From Yamagishiella unicocca (taxonomy: Eukaryota; Chlorophyta; Chlorophyceae; Chlamydomonadales; Volvocaceae), in the NCBI GenBank assembly GCA_003116995.1, contig BDSL01000006.1:1054001-1118000 (forward strand): a DNA stretch of 64,000 nucleotides. The letters are read 5' to 3'. The notes below the pieces were generated by a model, which saw nothing but the letters and a program-made list of their open reading frames with translations, was not told where the DNA came from and made no database searches. The position numbers were made by a program, and so were the translations under genes. Of this stretch, positions 39,261-52,000 are shown piece by piece (position 1 is the first letter of the stretch; every line of letters starts with the position of its first letter).

Positions 39261-40435
39261 ATGAAGAAGGCTGACGACAAGCGTGTCACGAACGAGTTGA
39301 CCGTGCAGGAGTTCAACCACACCAGCACCAGCATCGGCGGCACAGCAGATGGCTTAAAGAGGTCGCTCAGGGAGCTAGAGGCGGACTTGAAGAAGGATGA
39401 GGACGGCAAGAAGGTGCGCTGCCGGCTTGCTTTCACGCGGGCCAGCTTGCCGGATTCAGACCCTGTGTTTGCATGCCGTGTAGTCTACTGCATTACGCCC
39501 ACCACATTCACTGGCTTCATGCTGCGGCGATTATGTCCCGTCCCCTGGGTCCGTTTGCATCCAGTCTGTGTGCGCCGCACAGTATACCACACCGAAACCT
39601 TTAAATGCAGCAAAAAGGAGGATTCAACACCTGCATGTGCTAACTCGTGCGGTGCCGTACGCAAATTGTGGTGGGGCTGAATCACAACTCCAAACTCATT
39701 AACGGTGTACGGATAAAGGACGGAGACGTCGCGCTAGGCTCCTGTGGTGCTCAAACTCGACATTTCGGAGCATGCAAGGGGGGTCGTGGTGGCAAGCATT
39801 AGACCGTGATGCTAACTGTCAACCACCACCCGTCCAGGAGTACGAGACCTACCTGAAGCAGCTGGAGACCAAGAAAGCTGACCTACAGCGGAAGGTGGAC
39901 GAGCACAAGGCCTGGCTGGAGGCGATCGAGAAGCAGGGGAGTAACAGCTCAGAGCAGCAGTACAAGCGGCTGTTGGAGCAAATCCAAACAATCTACGACG
40001 GCGCGAAGGAGTTCCACGGCAAGGGGATAGACCTGCTGATCAAGGAGGTGAGGATCGGATTGAAGGCTCTGGAGCGGCGGTGCCACGCGATGCCGGTGCT
40101 GCCAAGCAGGACCGCCCGCTGCCGGCTGGCATGGTGGTCCGGTCCACCCACATATGGCGCACTCCCATCAATTTGACTGGCAGAAGCTCCATGCCCAAGC
40201 CTCATGCGCGTGTCTTATGCCCGTGACGTCCGGGCGTCATTCCCGTCCCGCGGACCGCATACAGTTGTCCGTATGTGATGACGGACACGTTTCCCAGTGT
40301 GGACTATCAATCCCCCTTTTCGTAACTTGCCCGCCGCGAACCCGCCCCGTCCCTCCTGCCCCGTAGTTCGGGTACCATATCGCCTACAAGCGCTGGAACG
40401 ACAGCTTCAGCGCGATTCCCTTCAAACCGAAGTGA
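39261..40435 (+). CDS. Small conserved-looking coiled-coil protein
   Basis: Three exons in phase, 39261-39413, 39838-40047 and 40367-40435 (TGA), give 143 residues from the ATG at 39261. The frame also continues upstream to an acceptor at 39170, so the N-terminus may be about 30 residues longer. Most of the protein is charged helix with heptad character: LKRSLRELEADLKKDEDGKK, then YLKQLETKKADLQRKVDEHK. It ends with the distinctive GYHIAYKRWNDSFSAIPFK, a Tyr/Trp-rich tail on a coiled coil. The shape is like small structural proteins of the axoneme or basal body, but I do not recognise the family. A TGTAA at 41206-41210 is a candidate polyA signal. Confidence 0.7.
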
Positions 40436-43043
40436 AGGCCGTGTTGTGGGGCCGTACTGTGTTGTCGTACACATTCACGGCACCGCTGTGAAGTGGCCGA
40501 GGCAGGTGACTGGCACGGGCCTTTTGGAGGAGTCCTACCGTCAGCTGCCCGCGTGGATTGTGCGTGCACTGGACCCCGAAGCTTGCTAAACTCGAAGAAT
40601 GCGTGCGGACCAGGCATATGTACACGCTCACGCGTGCAGTAATGTCGCGAAAGGCAGTTATGATGGTGGATCCATGGATCAAAAGGCAGTGCTGATGGTG
40701 GATCCGTGCGTAGATGGCCGGCAAACCAGCCCAGCCAAGTGCCCAACGGGGGCTTTTGCCTCCCCGGTTGGCCTATTAAGTCAGGCAGCCTAGGCGTTAC
40801 CAGCTGCACTAAAGGTGGCGGCTGGGGTGTGGCGGCGGCTGGTTGCCGCCTCCAGGCTTCACGATGTGCTGTCGGCATGGATTGCGGTACGACTGTTACC
40901 GCACCACTTGTTGTCGGTTGGATGACATGCAGCCCCGACCTGGCGGTAACCGCCCTCGCTAGTTGTGGCGTAATCGCGGCACCATGACTTTTGCCTGGGT
41001 ACTTGCATGGCCCGATGACCGATGGCACTGTCACAATAACTGATTGCCACGATTCAAGGTTATCGTGCCTGCAACATGCGTTCAGCCAGAACGTCGTATG
41101 TGGCAGCAAAACTTGACTAGGCGGGATGGGGCCTGGTGCGTTTCTGGTTTGAAGTCCCCAGGATATGATTTCGAGCCTCGGCATGTACCCGACGGGAGAA
41201 GGAACTGTAACGGGCGCGGGGGAACAACGTTCGTCCGGTGTATCTATTCGTCTGACCGGTTTTTCAGCGGCACGATACGTTCGACACAGCCACACATACG
41301 GTACGACAGTCCATGATCCTCGCAACCTACTAGTTTTCGAGTACGCGGTGCAGCATACCGAAATTTGGGGCGACCGAGACCAAAGCAGTGGTGACAAAAG
41401 ACGAAGCACGAAAAGTACTTGCCCGTCCCATTCTTCCTATTATTTGTCACTTGAAAAGTCAGTCATCAGCCTCACCTCCCATCAGAGATTACCGATCCGA
41501 TCCCCGTCCGCAGCACTCCGTCTTAGACAACCAGGCACATATAGCTCGCGAGCGTCCCTTCCAGTACTCCACGGCCGTCCCATCCCCCACGGATTTCCTC
41601 TCATACCCCCTACGGTGATGCAAATGCCATGCTGCACCATTATTATCCCGGCTCTCCAAACCCCCTTTGTCGTAGAGACGATTGACGATGCGCCGCGACG
41701 ACCTTACCCAGCGCCCGTAATTAAGTACCTGTACCTGAAACCGACACAGGCAGGTTGGTAGAGACAACCAAGGGGCGCGCGCTTCCCTATATAACATTTA
41801 TAGTGGCAACGCGACCCGCCCACCACAGCGATGTGGTGGTGTACTGCGAGTATGCACGCGCTCAATACAAGCACCCCTCCCGCACGCATAACAGACGCCC
41901 TCACGTACGCATAGCAAACACCGTTCCGCACACATAGCAAACGCCCTTCCGCATACACGTCAAGCAAACTGCGCGCTATTGCACACACAACAAGCAGAAG
42001 GCAACCCTTACTACAGAAAGACCCGCGACCGCATACGGCGGGGCCGCGATGCACATTTACCTCCAGGCCCCATCCCCTGGTCCAAGCAAGCTACCTGTGA
42101 ACAGCGTCAGGGCAGCATGGCGCCCACCCAACATTACGCGCGACAGTGGATCGCCACTCAAATAACCCTCTCAACCTCTCTCTCGACGTCTTAAGGGTCG
42201 GAATTACGGCAGCGGCGATCATCCCAAGTCCGAGCCCGACGAGGAACTGGTCTACAATCAATAAACGCGTTTGGCGGCATGCAATAAGTCGTCGAGCCCA
42301 GGGGCTCGGACATTGCGCCGCGAGCTGCCGACCCTACGACGGTCAGAGCGTGGCACAGCTGCTGCTCCTCAGCCGCGCAATCCAGTGTATCAGTACAACA
42401 TCACGATAACCGAAAAACATGATCCGTTACGTGCCGGCTAGCGTCTACAAACAGCCTCAGGCCCAAACGGCGGCTATTGTACGCTGGCGGCACGTCGGCA
42501 GTGGCCCAGACGGCCTGGCTCCGGGGGTGTCACGAGCCCAGTTGAACATCGGTACATGGTGCCACCACACCACGGCTATGGGCAAGGAGGTTACGTGTCG
42601 GCGTTACGGTTGAGCTCGCCATCCCGTCCTGTTCTATGCGCGCCAGCATCTAGGGCCTGGCTCTCACGTGAAGCCTACGGTATCAGCAAGTCCTCCTGTC
42701 CCGCAACCTCCGCGCCTTGGGCCGTTCTTATGACGTCGCGTCGACAACGTCGGTCTGGTCTGTCCTGGTCTGGTCTGGTCCAGCCTCTCTCAACAAGGTG
42801 GTGGTGATGCTAGTATCGTTGTCCGTACAATAGCGTCGGCTTCAGATATCACAATCCGACGGGTTCGAATAAAGTTGCGTTCCCAGTTCCTACCCCGCCC
42901 ATGCGGCTACCGCCACAGACGATGTACCGGCGGCGCGGCCGGGGCCACGGACTCGCCCCACCTTTTGGTACTATTGACGGATGCGCCACCAAATCCTAAA
43001 CATGAGTCCATGAGTCGAATGCGAGGACCCTGACCGCTTCACC
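40436..43043. other. Convergent gap; no gene identified
   Basis: No domain-like coding is visible. It holds short imperfect repeats: GCATAGCAAAC-type phrases at about 41905-41965, and GGTCTG/TCCTGGTC phrases at about 42750-42782. A TGTAA lies at 41206-41210. Part of this is 3' UTR of the flanking genes. Confidence 0.45.
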
Positions 43044-46000
43044 TCATTTCTTGCCGCCAAACAGCATGCCCCACTTGGACCGCACCTTCCGCTTCGGCGA
43101 CGCATTCTTACCATCAGCGGCAACCATCGACGGCGCGCGTGCAGGCCCAGCCCCCGTCCCGCTGACCTTGCCACCCTGCTCCCCAGGCGGCGACTGCAGC
43201 TGGGAGTGGGCAGCAGCGGCCGGGAGCGACACGGAGCGAGACACCTGGCTACTTGCCGCCTCCGCCGCCTCCGCTGCCGTACCAAACTGGGCCCCCATGC
43301 TACCCCGCAGGCCGGGCATGAAGGCGGCCGGAGCGCCTCCCTGGGACTGCTGCTGCTGCGGTTTAACTTGCTGTTGCATCGTCACGTTGTTGAGTTGGTT
43401 GGCCAGCTCCAACAGACTCAGCTGGCCACCACCACCACCGCTACCAGTGGCCCCCGCAAATGCCTGTCCCTGTCCCATCGTCATGCCCTGCCCGCCCATC
43501 ATACCCGTGCCGTACTGGCCTTGCATGGGACCCATGCCCTGCGTGCCGCCATGAGGCATCGAGCCGCCCGCCATGCCCATACCGGCCATCATGGCCGTGT
43601 TACTTCCCTGCGCAGGCATTGGCATCGCAAACTGGGCTGCCCCGCCAGCGGCGCCGCTCACGCCAGAGTTTCTCAGCTGCCTTGAACTCCCACCAATCGA
43701 TCCAAGGTGCCCAATGGCCGGCGGCATAAGGCCACCACCAGCCGCAGAGCCAACGGCCGCTGGATGCGGGTAAGGAGCCGGCTGGCCGCCCAAGCCCATC
43801 CCTGGATATGTGGCGGCAGATGGCTGCGAGGTAGCGGTGCTGCTGCTGCTGCTGATTGCACGGGGGAGCATTGGAGCCGGCGGCGAAGCGGTATCGGACG
43901 CCGCGGGACCGGCCCCGGCGTAGCCGTTTCCCAGCCCGTGCCGCTGCTGGTCATGCTGCTGCTGCTGCTGCGGGAAGGCGAAGGCGTCTGGACTGATGCC
44001 CTGGCTGCTGTCCCGCGGTGTTGCCCCGGTGGAGGCCATCAGCTCAAAGGTGGCATCGGTGTGTGTGGAGGAGTGCGACTCGCGGCTCATCTGCGGCACC
44101 AGATGCTGCTGCGGCTGCTGCTGGGGCGGCGTGAAAAGGGCTGCCGCCGCAGCATTCTCCGCGGTTATCTCGAGGCTTGAGTTTCCAGAGACGCCTCCGC
44201 CCGCACCGACGGGCTCAGCGATGAGGCGAGGAGCCTGCGCCTGTGTCGCCGCCGCCGCCGCTGCGGCAGCAGCGGCTTCGGCAGCTGCTCTTGCGGCTTC
44301 GGCCTTCATCGCGCCCAAGCGCGTGTGCATCCACTTGCTCATATCGCCGTGCAGGATGCGCAGTTGCGTCGCTATGGAGTGCGAGGGCCCGTGGCGGCGC
44401 TCCACGCCCCGTCGGTAGGTGTCCAGCTGGTCCAGCAGCTCGGCCATGCGGGGCGCGCGGGAGCCGTCAGGGTCGCCGTCTGCGGAGTGGCGGGAGCGAG
44501 GGGGGAGAGGAGGAGAACGGAGGGAGGGACGGGAGTGAGCTGCGAAGCCACTTCACAGCGTAGGTACCGGTACGAACCAAACAAGCGTAGGTAATCTGCC
44601 GCACGGTAGCTTCGAACATATAGCTTCGAATATAGTTATGTATAAATGTATATATTTCGCGCGCGCCACATAAATGGGCATATGAAGTTAGACGGGAGGC
44701 AGACCACCAGCAGGCATTACATACCAGCCCACGTCCCCTCATACCACCCTACCACGGCAACCCCCCGGGCTTGCCACATGGTAAGACGGGTACCACCACT
44801 CACCAGCGGCCATCGTCGCTCGAACCGCCCGCAGCTCCGACAGCACGGGCTCGATGCTGCGCGAGTCACGACCTCGGCTCCGAGTGGGCGTGCAGGTGCC
44901 ACTGGCGGTTGGCGTGTCAGCCACCGCAACGGCCGCAACGGCAGCGGCCGGTTCCGCCGAGCCAGCGCTGGGCGCGGATAGCGAGTCAGCAGCAACCGCA
45001 GTCCGCGAGTCAACAGCAACCGCAATCCGCGAGTCAGCAGCAACCGCAACGGCGACGGTGTTGGTGGTGCCGGCCGTCGCTCGGATTGTCGCCGCCGCGT
45101 CCGCCGTTGCCGGCAAGACGGCAGCCGCCGCGTCAGAGGGGCCGGAGGCCTCGACGATTGTCGAGAGAGAGACCGGCGGGAGGACGTCTGGCAGTGGCGG
45201 TGGGTCGGCTGCCGCTGCGTCAGCAATAACATCAGCATCGACACCTGCAGGCGCCGGCGCTGTTAAAACCCCAGGCGGTGGCGCTGCTGGCATTCCAGGC
45301 GGTGGTGCTGTTAGCACTACTGGCGCCGGCGCTGCTGGCATTTCAGGCGCCGGCGCTGCTGGCACTACTGGCGCCGATGCTGCTGGCATGGCAGCCGCCA
45401 GCGCCGTCCAAGGCACCGTCGATGCGCCAGCGACGGCACGTGTGGCGGTCGCGTCCGCGACTGCAGCAGTGATCGGCGCCATAACGGACAAGACGGCTCC
45501 AGGCTCCGCAGCTGCCCGCCCCTCCTGCCCAGCCACACTGTCCCACGCCCCGGCCGCGTCAAAAAGCCCAGACCCCGTCCTCCCAGCCGTCCTCGACTCC
45601 TTCCCTAGGGCGCTGGATTCCCGGGTTAGGGATATACTACTGGCCGGCGTTAGACCAGCAACGGTGCCCGAGTTGGGCGCGCTCGTCTCTGCGTCACTGC
45701 CTCCGCCGGTCAGCGGGGAGCCCGCCCCACGCTGGATCAGTTGGGCGTCACTCGGCTGTCGGCGCAGGTAGGCGAGGGCCACGCCGCGAGGCGCGTTGCC
45801 GGGCTGCTTCGGGGAATCGGTGCCTCGCGACGGCGACACAGTCGTGGTGGAGGTTGGGGAGGGCAGCCCCGGGGTGGCAGCGAATGGGGAGGCGATGGCG
45901 GCGACAAGGGCAGTATCTTGAGATGCCGCGTCCAACGGGTTGGCTTCCACCATGGGAACCTCCTTCGGGACTTGCAAGGACAAGGGCCCCGTCGGCGCTG

Positions 46001-49000
46001 CCGATGCCACCACGACAGCCACCGCGGTTATGTCCGCAGCCGCAGCCTCGACCGATGTGGCGACATGTCCCGGGGCGTCGTCCACGGTGGGAGCCACCAG
46101 CAACGACCAGGGCCCTTGGGTGTCGGGCGGCGGCGGCCTCGACTCCGCCGCCGCCGTGTCCGGACGCCACTCGCTGACGCCCGCGGCGGCAACAGTCAGC
46201 TGCTGCGGCTGCTGGGCCTTAGGCCGGTGCACGAATGGTGCGTCAGTCGCTGCGGGAACGGTGGACGCTGCTGCTGTGGCTGCTGCGGCCGCTGACGCTA
46301 TCCCGCCGCTGTCGATAGCGGCGTAGCCACTGCTGGCGTGGCTGCCTGCTGATGACGACGATGCTGATTGTGGTGCGGCACCAGCAGCCGCGGCATCCTG
46401 GGCGGCGACTGGCAGCGGACGGGAGGTGGCCTGAGCAGCCGCGTATGTCTCAAGTGTGGGTGCGGCGGTGGCGCTGCCAGCCGCCCTTGCTGACGGCGGC
46501 GACCCCAGTGTCTCCAGCAGCGCCAAAGGCACAGCCGCCACCGGCTTCCGTGCTGACGGCAACGCTGCCGACAAGCCCAGCGGCGCCTCCTCCTCCTCCT
46601 GCTGCACCAGACCAAGGCCCTCCAGGCGGTGAGGGCTGCGCGGGACATCGGCGGCCTGGGCCGGCTGCGTTGCCATGGCAGCAGCCGTCATCGCCTCCCG
46701 CGCCGCCTCCTCCGGCACGCTGCCCTCCAGAAGTCCGACCACCGCCGCTGCTGCGTCCTCCAAAGACGTCGACAGCGCCCGCTGACCACCCTCCCAGCCG
46801 CGGCCACCCTCTCCGCTCGGAACAGCGGTGTTGGTGCTGGTACGGGCGCCGGCAGCCTCCCAGCTTGAGTTCGCCGCCCCCGCCGGCTGCTGCCACACCA
46901 CATCCACCGCACTTGCCTCCGCGCGCGCCATCACTGCCGGAACCGGTGCCCAGGATGGCCCCCTACCCGGCACCGCCTCCACACCGCGGCCAGCCAATCC
47001 TGTCGCCCTGGCCTCAGCCGCCGCCGCCACCTCGTCGGCTGCCATAGCTGCCTCCAACTGCAGGATGAAGCTGAGGGACTCGCTCTGCAGCTTCTGTGCC
47101 AGCTCCGCCACCCCTTGGCTCACCACCGCACTCGAGGGTGGCTGTGCGGCCGCCGAAGTCTGGGATGCTGCCGGCTGCGGCTTCTCGCCCCGGGTCGCCT
47201 GCTCCGCCCCGAGGCCGCGCTTGGAGGCTGGTGAGGAGAGCGCCTGGAGCTTGGCGGGGCGGGTCGAGGCGGGCGACAAGGGCGGAGAGGAGAAGGCGGC
47301 GCCCGCGGGTTTGGAAAGCACGATGCCCGTGGGACGGTGCGGCGAGGCGGGCGTGGCAGAGCGGGGAGACTGGTTGGAGCCGGGGGAGGCGCCGATGGGC
47401 GTGACCCGCAGGGAGGGGCTGGAGCGACGGAGGGAGCCGGGCGCGCGGGATGCAGATGATGTGGTGGTAGCCTGCTGGCGGGCGGGGCTGGGGCTGGGGC
47501 TGGGGCGGGGCCGGAGGCCACTGGTGGAGCTGCTGCCAGAAGACGAGAGGCGAGAGGCTGCCGTTGATGCCGATGTGCGCGCATCTACCGGAGCCGGAAC
47601 CCCAGGCGACGCTGCGGACACGCTGGCGGGCTCAGCCTCTTCGATAACTGGCTGCTGCTCGGGGAGCTGCGCCTCAGAAGCGACAGCTGCTTCGTTGCTC
47701 TGTGGTAGAGGTTGCGATGGTAGTGAAAGGGGAGGAGCAGGACGAGCCGCAGCAGCCGCGGCGTGGTCGGTGTCGCCGGCCCCCACAGGTCGCTCGTCCA
47801 AGACAACCCCACCAGCTCCAGCCGGTACTGTGTCAGCGGCCGAGGCCCGCACAGACGACACCTCGCCCGCCTCGGACCCAGCGCTTACCACACCACCCTG
47901 CGCGACCCTCTGCTCCTCATCGCGCGGCGGCGCGGCGACCGGCCCGATCGCGTCCCGTTGCTGCAGCGCGTGCCGCTGGTTTCGGAGCACCTCGTGTAGG
48001 TCCTCCGGCTCCATTGCAGCGGGCATCGGCGGGGGAGGCGGTGGCAGCGATGGCAGCAGCACCTCCCGCAGGGAGTCCTGCCCCAGCATGCCCGAGAGGC
48101 CGTCCTGTTGGCTAGGTGGGTTGGATTCTGATCCCGGCTGGGCGTCCGTGCCGTCATGCAGCCGTGAGGGGCTGTCGGACAGCTGCGCAGCGATCAGCTG
48201 CGCTAGGGAAGAGCCCCGCAGCCGGCTGCCGCTGAGGGCGGCGGCCTCCGAAACCCGGCTGTCCTCCCCGCTGTACGACGCGGCCTGGACCGCGGATACC
48301 GCGGCAGAATCGGCGGCGGCGGAAGGGTCCGCTGAATGCCCCGCCACCGCAGAGTCCACTGCCGACAGCGCGGACAGCAGCGCGGACAGCGGCTCCGAGC
48401 GGTCGCTGGCACGAGACGGCAGCGGCGGCTCATCCGACACCCTGTCCGTGGAGCCTAAGTAGGCAACCTCCGCGGCCGCAGCTGGCGGCGTAAAGGAGGG
48501 TTGGGCGAATGCGCCCCAAGCTGGTTCCGTGGGCTCGTCATACCCGCCAGGTGCATCCGGCTTGTTCCCCGCCGCCGCCTTATCGCCGCCGCCGCCGCCC
48601 ACGCCGGCGCCCAGGCTCAATCTGGGCGCTTCATCGCCCTCGCGGTCGTCCTCCTCCTCCTCCTCGTCGTCCTCGTCGCCGTCGCCAGCGGCCGCATCGT
48701 GGTGGTAGTACGCAGCTGCTGGCAGGTGAGACTGCGAGCTCTGGGACAGGGCGCCCTGCGCCGCCTCGTTGATGCGTTGCCCCCCGGCGGCTGCGGGGAC
48801 CGTCAGCACCGCCAGGGCGTCGTCGTCGTCGGCACTCTCACCGCTCGCCAGCACAGCGTCCGGCGGGCTGTCGTAGTCGCTCTGCCAGCTAACGCGCTTG
48901 CGCTGCCCGCGGCGGGGACCGGTCGCGAGGCCGCCGCCGGCGCTGTTCGAGCCACTGACGACGCTGGTCCGTGCGAGGGCGCCCTCCGTCGCCGCGGCGG

Positions 49001-52000
49001 CAGCGTTGGCTGCGGCAAGCTGGGCAAGTCCGCTGGGTTGCACCGCGCTCGGCGCCTTGCCCGGAGCGCCGCCGCTGGCTGCGGCCGCCGCAGCGGCTGC
49101 GGCTGCGGAGGGCCCGTAGTAGTGGTGCGGCGGCGGCAGCTGCGGGTCGCGGAACGCCGGCTGTGCGCCAACGGAGGGGGTGGGCAGCGGTGGGGGAGCG
49201 CTTCAGGGCATCGCAACCAAGTGAAGGTGCCCGCCCATCCCCAAGATAGCATCGCAAGGCGGAGTGACGCCCACGACGCCCGCTAGCCGAGCGCAGCAGT
49301 CGAGCGCAGCACGGGAAGCACCACCACCATCGATAATAATTAATTCGATATGGGTCACGACCAAAACGACGCAAGGGCTACCGGTAGTCATCGCTTCCCA
49401 CCTGTCGAGACTCCACAAAGTGGGTTCGCTCCTCGCCCGGGTCTCCGCCCTCTACACCTCCTCCTCCTCGCTTGGCTGCTTCCGCGGCCACCTGGATCCG
49501 CGCGACGAGCTCCTCGTGGAACAGAGCCATGGAAGTCCTGCGCCTGGCCTGAGGGTGCGAAGTTGCGAAGGCCCCGCCCGCGGTAACATCGGCTGCAGCG
49601 GGTGGAGGCATCGCCGCCGTGGCTGCCGCTGCTGCCGCCGCTGCTGTCGCCGCCTCCGCTGACTCCCGCTTCGCCTCCAGGGCCTCCTCCACCAGCCGCA
49701 ACACAGCCGCCTTCACCACCTGGGACCGAATCTGAAGGGGACAGCGTAGGAACGCGGGCGGCGGCGGCCGGACGTCGAAGCATGGGGGTTGGGGAAGTGC
49801 GGCAGGTTAGGAGCGGGCAAGTGTGACTGCGTGAGGCGCTGCGCTCCTCCTCAACGGCACCAGGTCCGAAGCAGTGTTGCCTCGGCCCCAACAGGCGTAG
49901 TTCGCCGCGCCGCCAAGTCGCCCGACTTGACCCCTCAGGCTCCATCCCACGCACCTGTCCCTGCTGCGGAAGCGCCTGCACCCGGCCGTCAATGTAGCCG
50001 CTGGCGTAGCCCCGGATCAGCTCCAGACTGGCAGCGTCCATGTGGCTCAGCTGCTCGGTGAGGGCCGCTATGTCCAAGGCAGGTGCTGCTGGGAGGGCCA
50101 GGGGGTCCGAGAGGCGGACAGGGGCGCGTTGGTGGCTAGTAGATATCGCGATGCGGAATGGTCGGGAGGAGTGGGGTGCTTGGGAGTCAGCAAGGACGAC
50201 AAGGAGGACGGAATGCGGACTGGCTGGGGTATCACAGCAGGGTACGGACATTAGGACCAGCATTTAGGTGCAATAGGAAGGCACCGTCCCAAAGCGGCGC
50301 GCTGCCACCAAGCAGCGTGCGAGTTGCTGTCGCGAACTCGTGACTGGGCCCCCGGCAGCGGCTTCGGACGCCGCGGGGGTCCACTGATGAGGTGCGTTGC
50401 CGGCCTAAGCCCCCACGACAGCTGTGCAGCCCACAAAAGACCCCAGAGAAGTAGCTCAGCGCTCGGCGCATGAAGTTCTTCGCCTCTCGGCCCCGGATCG
50501 CATGTGGTTTTGGCCCCGGATCGCATGTGGTTTTGGCCCCGGATCGCATGTGGTTTTGGAAAACCTGGCGAAAACCCTTATAAAACCCTGAAACCCAAAA
50601 CCCAGATACAGCTCCACCGGCTGTCGGTAAACCAGTACCGTAAGTATAAGGTATACTTAAACTATATTACTATATAGTACTATATATACTATAGTAGAAG
50701 GTATACTTATACTATAGTACTATATATACTATAGTATACACCCCAACGTGCCAGGCGCGCCGCCATGGCCAGTGCGACCCCAGCCCCTACGTACCCGCTC
50801 CGCCTCCCCTGGTCTCCGGCTGCGAGCCGCTGGCTCCCGACGAGGAGAGGGCCGTCGGGATCGACGTCCCGCCCGACCTGGCGCTGCTAATGGCATTGGC
50901 CATCACGGCAGCAGCTGCTGCGGACAAAGCCGCCGCGGACATGCCGACCTCGCCGTCGCTGCTCCTCGCGCCGTGCGTCCCGGAGCCCTCCCGCGAGGCG
51001 TTAGATGAGTCCACGAAACGCGGGGGCAGGGTCGCCGACGGCGCCTCAGACAGCTGCTGCGACGCGCGGGGGTCCTGCGTGTATGGGTAGGTGGGCGCGT
51101 GCTCGGGGGAGAGCACCCCGCTGCGGTCGGGGGACCGCCATGACGCCCCGGCGGCCGACGCAGACGCGGCCGAACCTGCGCCGACGCGCGCGGCACGCGG
51201 CGCGTTCATGGGCTCCGACTGCTGCTGGTCCTGCGGCTGCCAGCTGTCGCGCACCGTACCGCCGGGGTTGCCGCCTGCTGCATGGACGTCTTCGCTGCCG
51301 ACGCCGGCGCCGGGCGGCGGCGGAGCCGCGGCTCGATGCGCCCAGCTCGCGCGCGGACCGCCCCCGCGCGCCCCCGCAAAACCCTCGTAGTATTCGAACT
51401 CCGCGTCCTCCAGCAGCTCGAACTTGGGCGGGTCCAGATCCTGCGCAATGCCCCTGCGCGCGCTGCCGTCGAGGCCACCGTGGGCGCCGAACGCCACAAA
51501 GGATGACCGCCGCGGTGTGTCCCTCGCCGCCGGCAGGGACGCCGAGTCGTACGCCGCTGCGCCCCTGTCGTGCGCTCCGTCCGCATCCGGCGGCAGGTCG
51601 TACGGCGGGGAGTGGCCGCTGTCGTCGTACACATCGGGCGCATGCCGGCGCTGCGGGGTGCCCGATTTCGGCGACGCTGCCGCCCCCGCGGAGCGGCCGA
51701 TGCGCATGGCCTCAGCCGCCGTTTCCAAGTCCGCCGCCAGCCGCTGCTGCAACTCCCTGATGCCACGCGGGTCGAAGCTGACGTTATCGTCGTCCGGATG
51801 CCACGGCTCAGCCGCGGCCGCCATCGCCGACGCCCCACCGGCCTCTGGCGTGTGTCCGCCCGCGCCGTACGCGGCGGCGGCGTACTCCCGATAAGCCTGC
51901 GGGCTAATGAAGAGCTCAGGGCTGAGCAGCTCCGTCGAGGATGAGACGTGGATCACCGGAGCCGGAGCCGGAGGCCGCCGCACCCCGCCGCGGTGCGCCT

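Larger units (their letters stand above)
50086..50794 (-). other. First intron of the giant gene, with repeat arrays
   Basis: The donor GCGG|GTACGT ends exon 1 at 50795, and the acceptor CCAGCAG starts exon 2 at 50085, both in matching phase. The intron holds a 23-bp triplicate and an AT-rich palindromic island, listed separately. Confidence 0.7.

Noticed and set aside
46828..48462. 544-codon plus-strand frame
   Set aside because: Shadow of the giant minus-strand exon 49160-44804, whose phases fit its neighbours on both sides.
50232..50549. Minus-strand frame over 50232-50549
   Set aside because: It covers the 23-bp repeat in the giant gene's intron; the repeated peptide comes from the tandem array.
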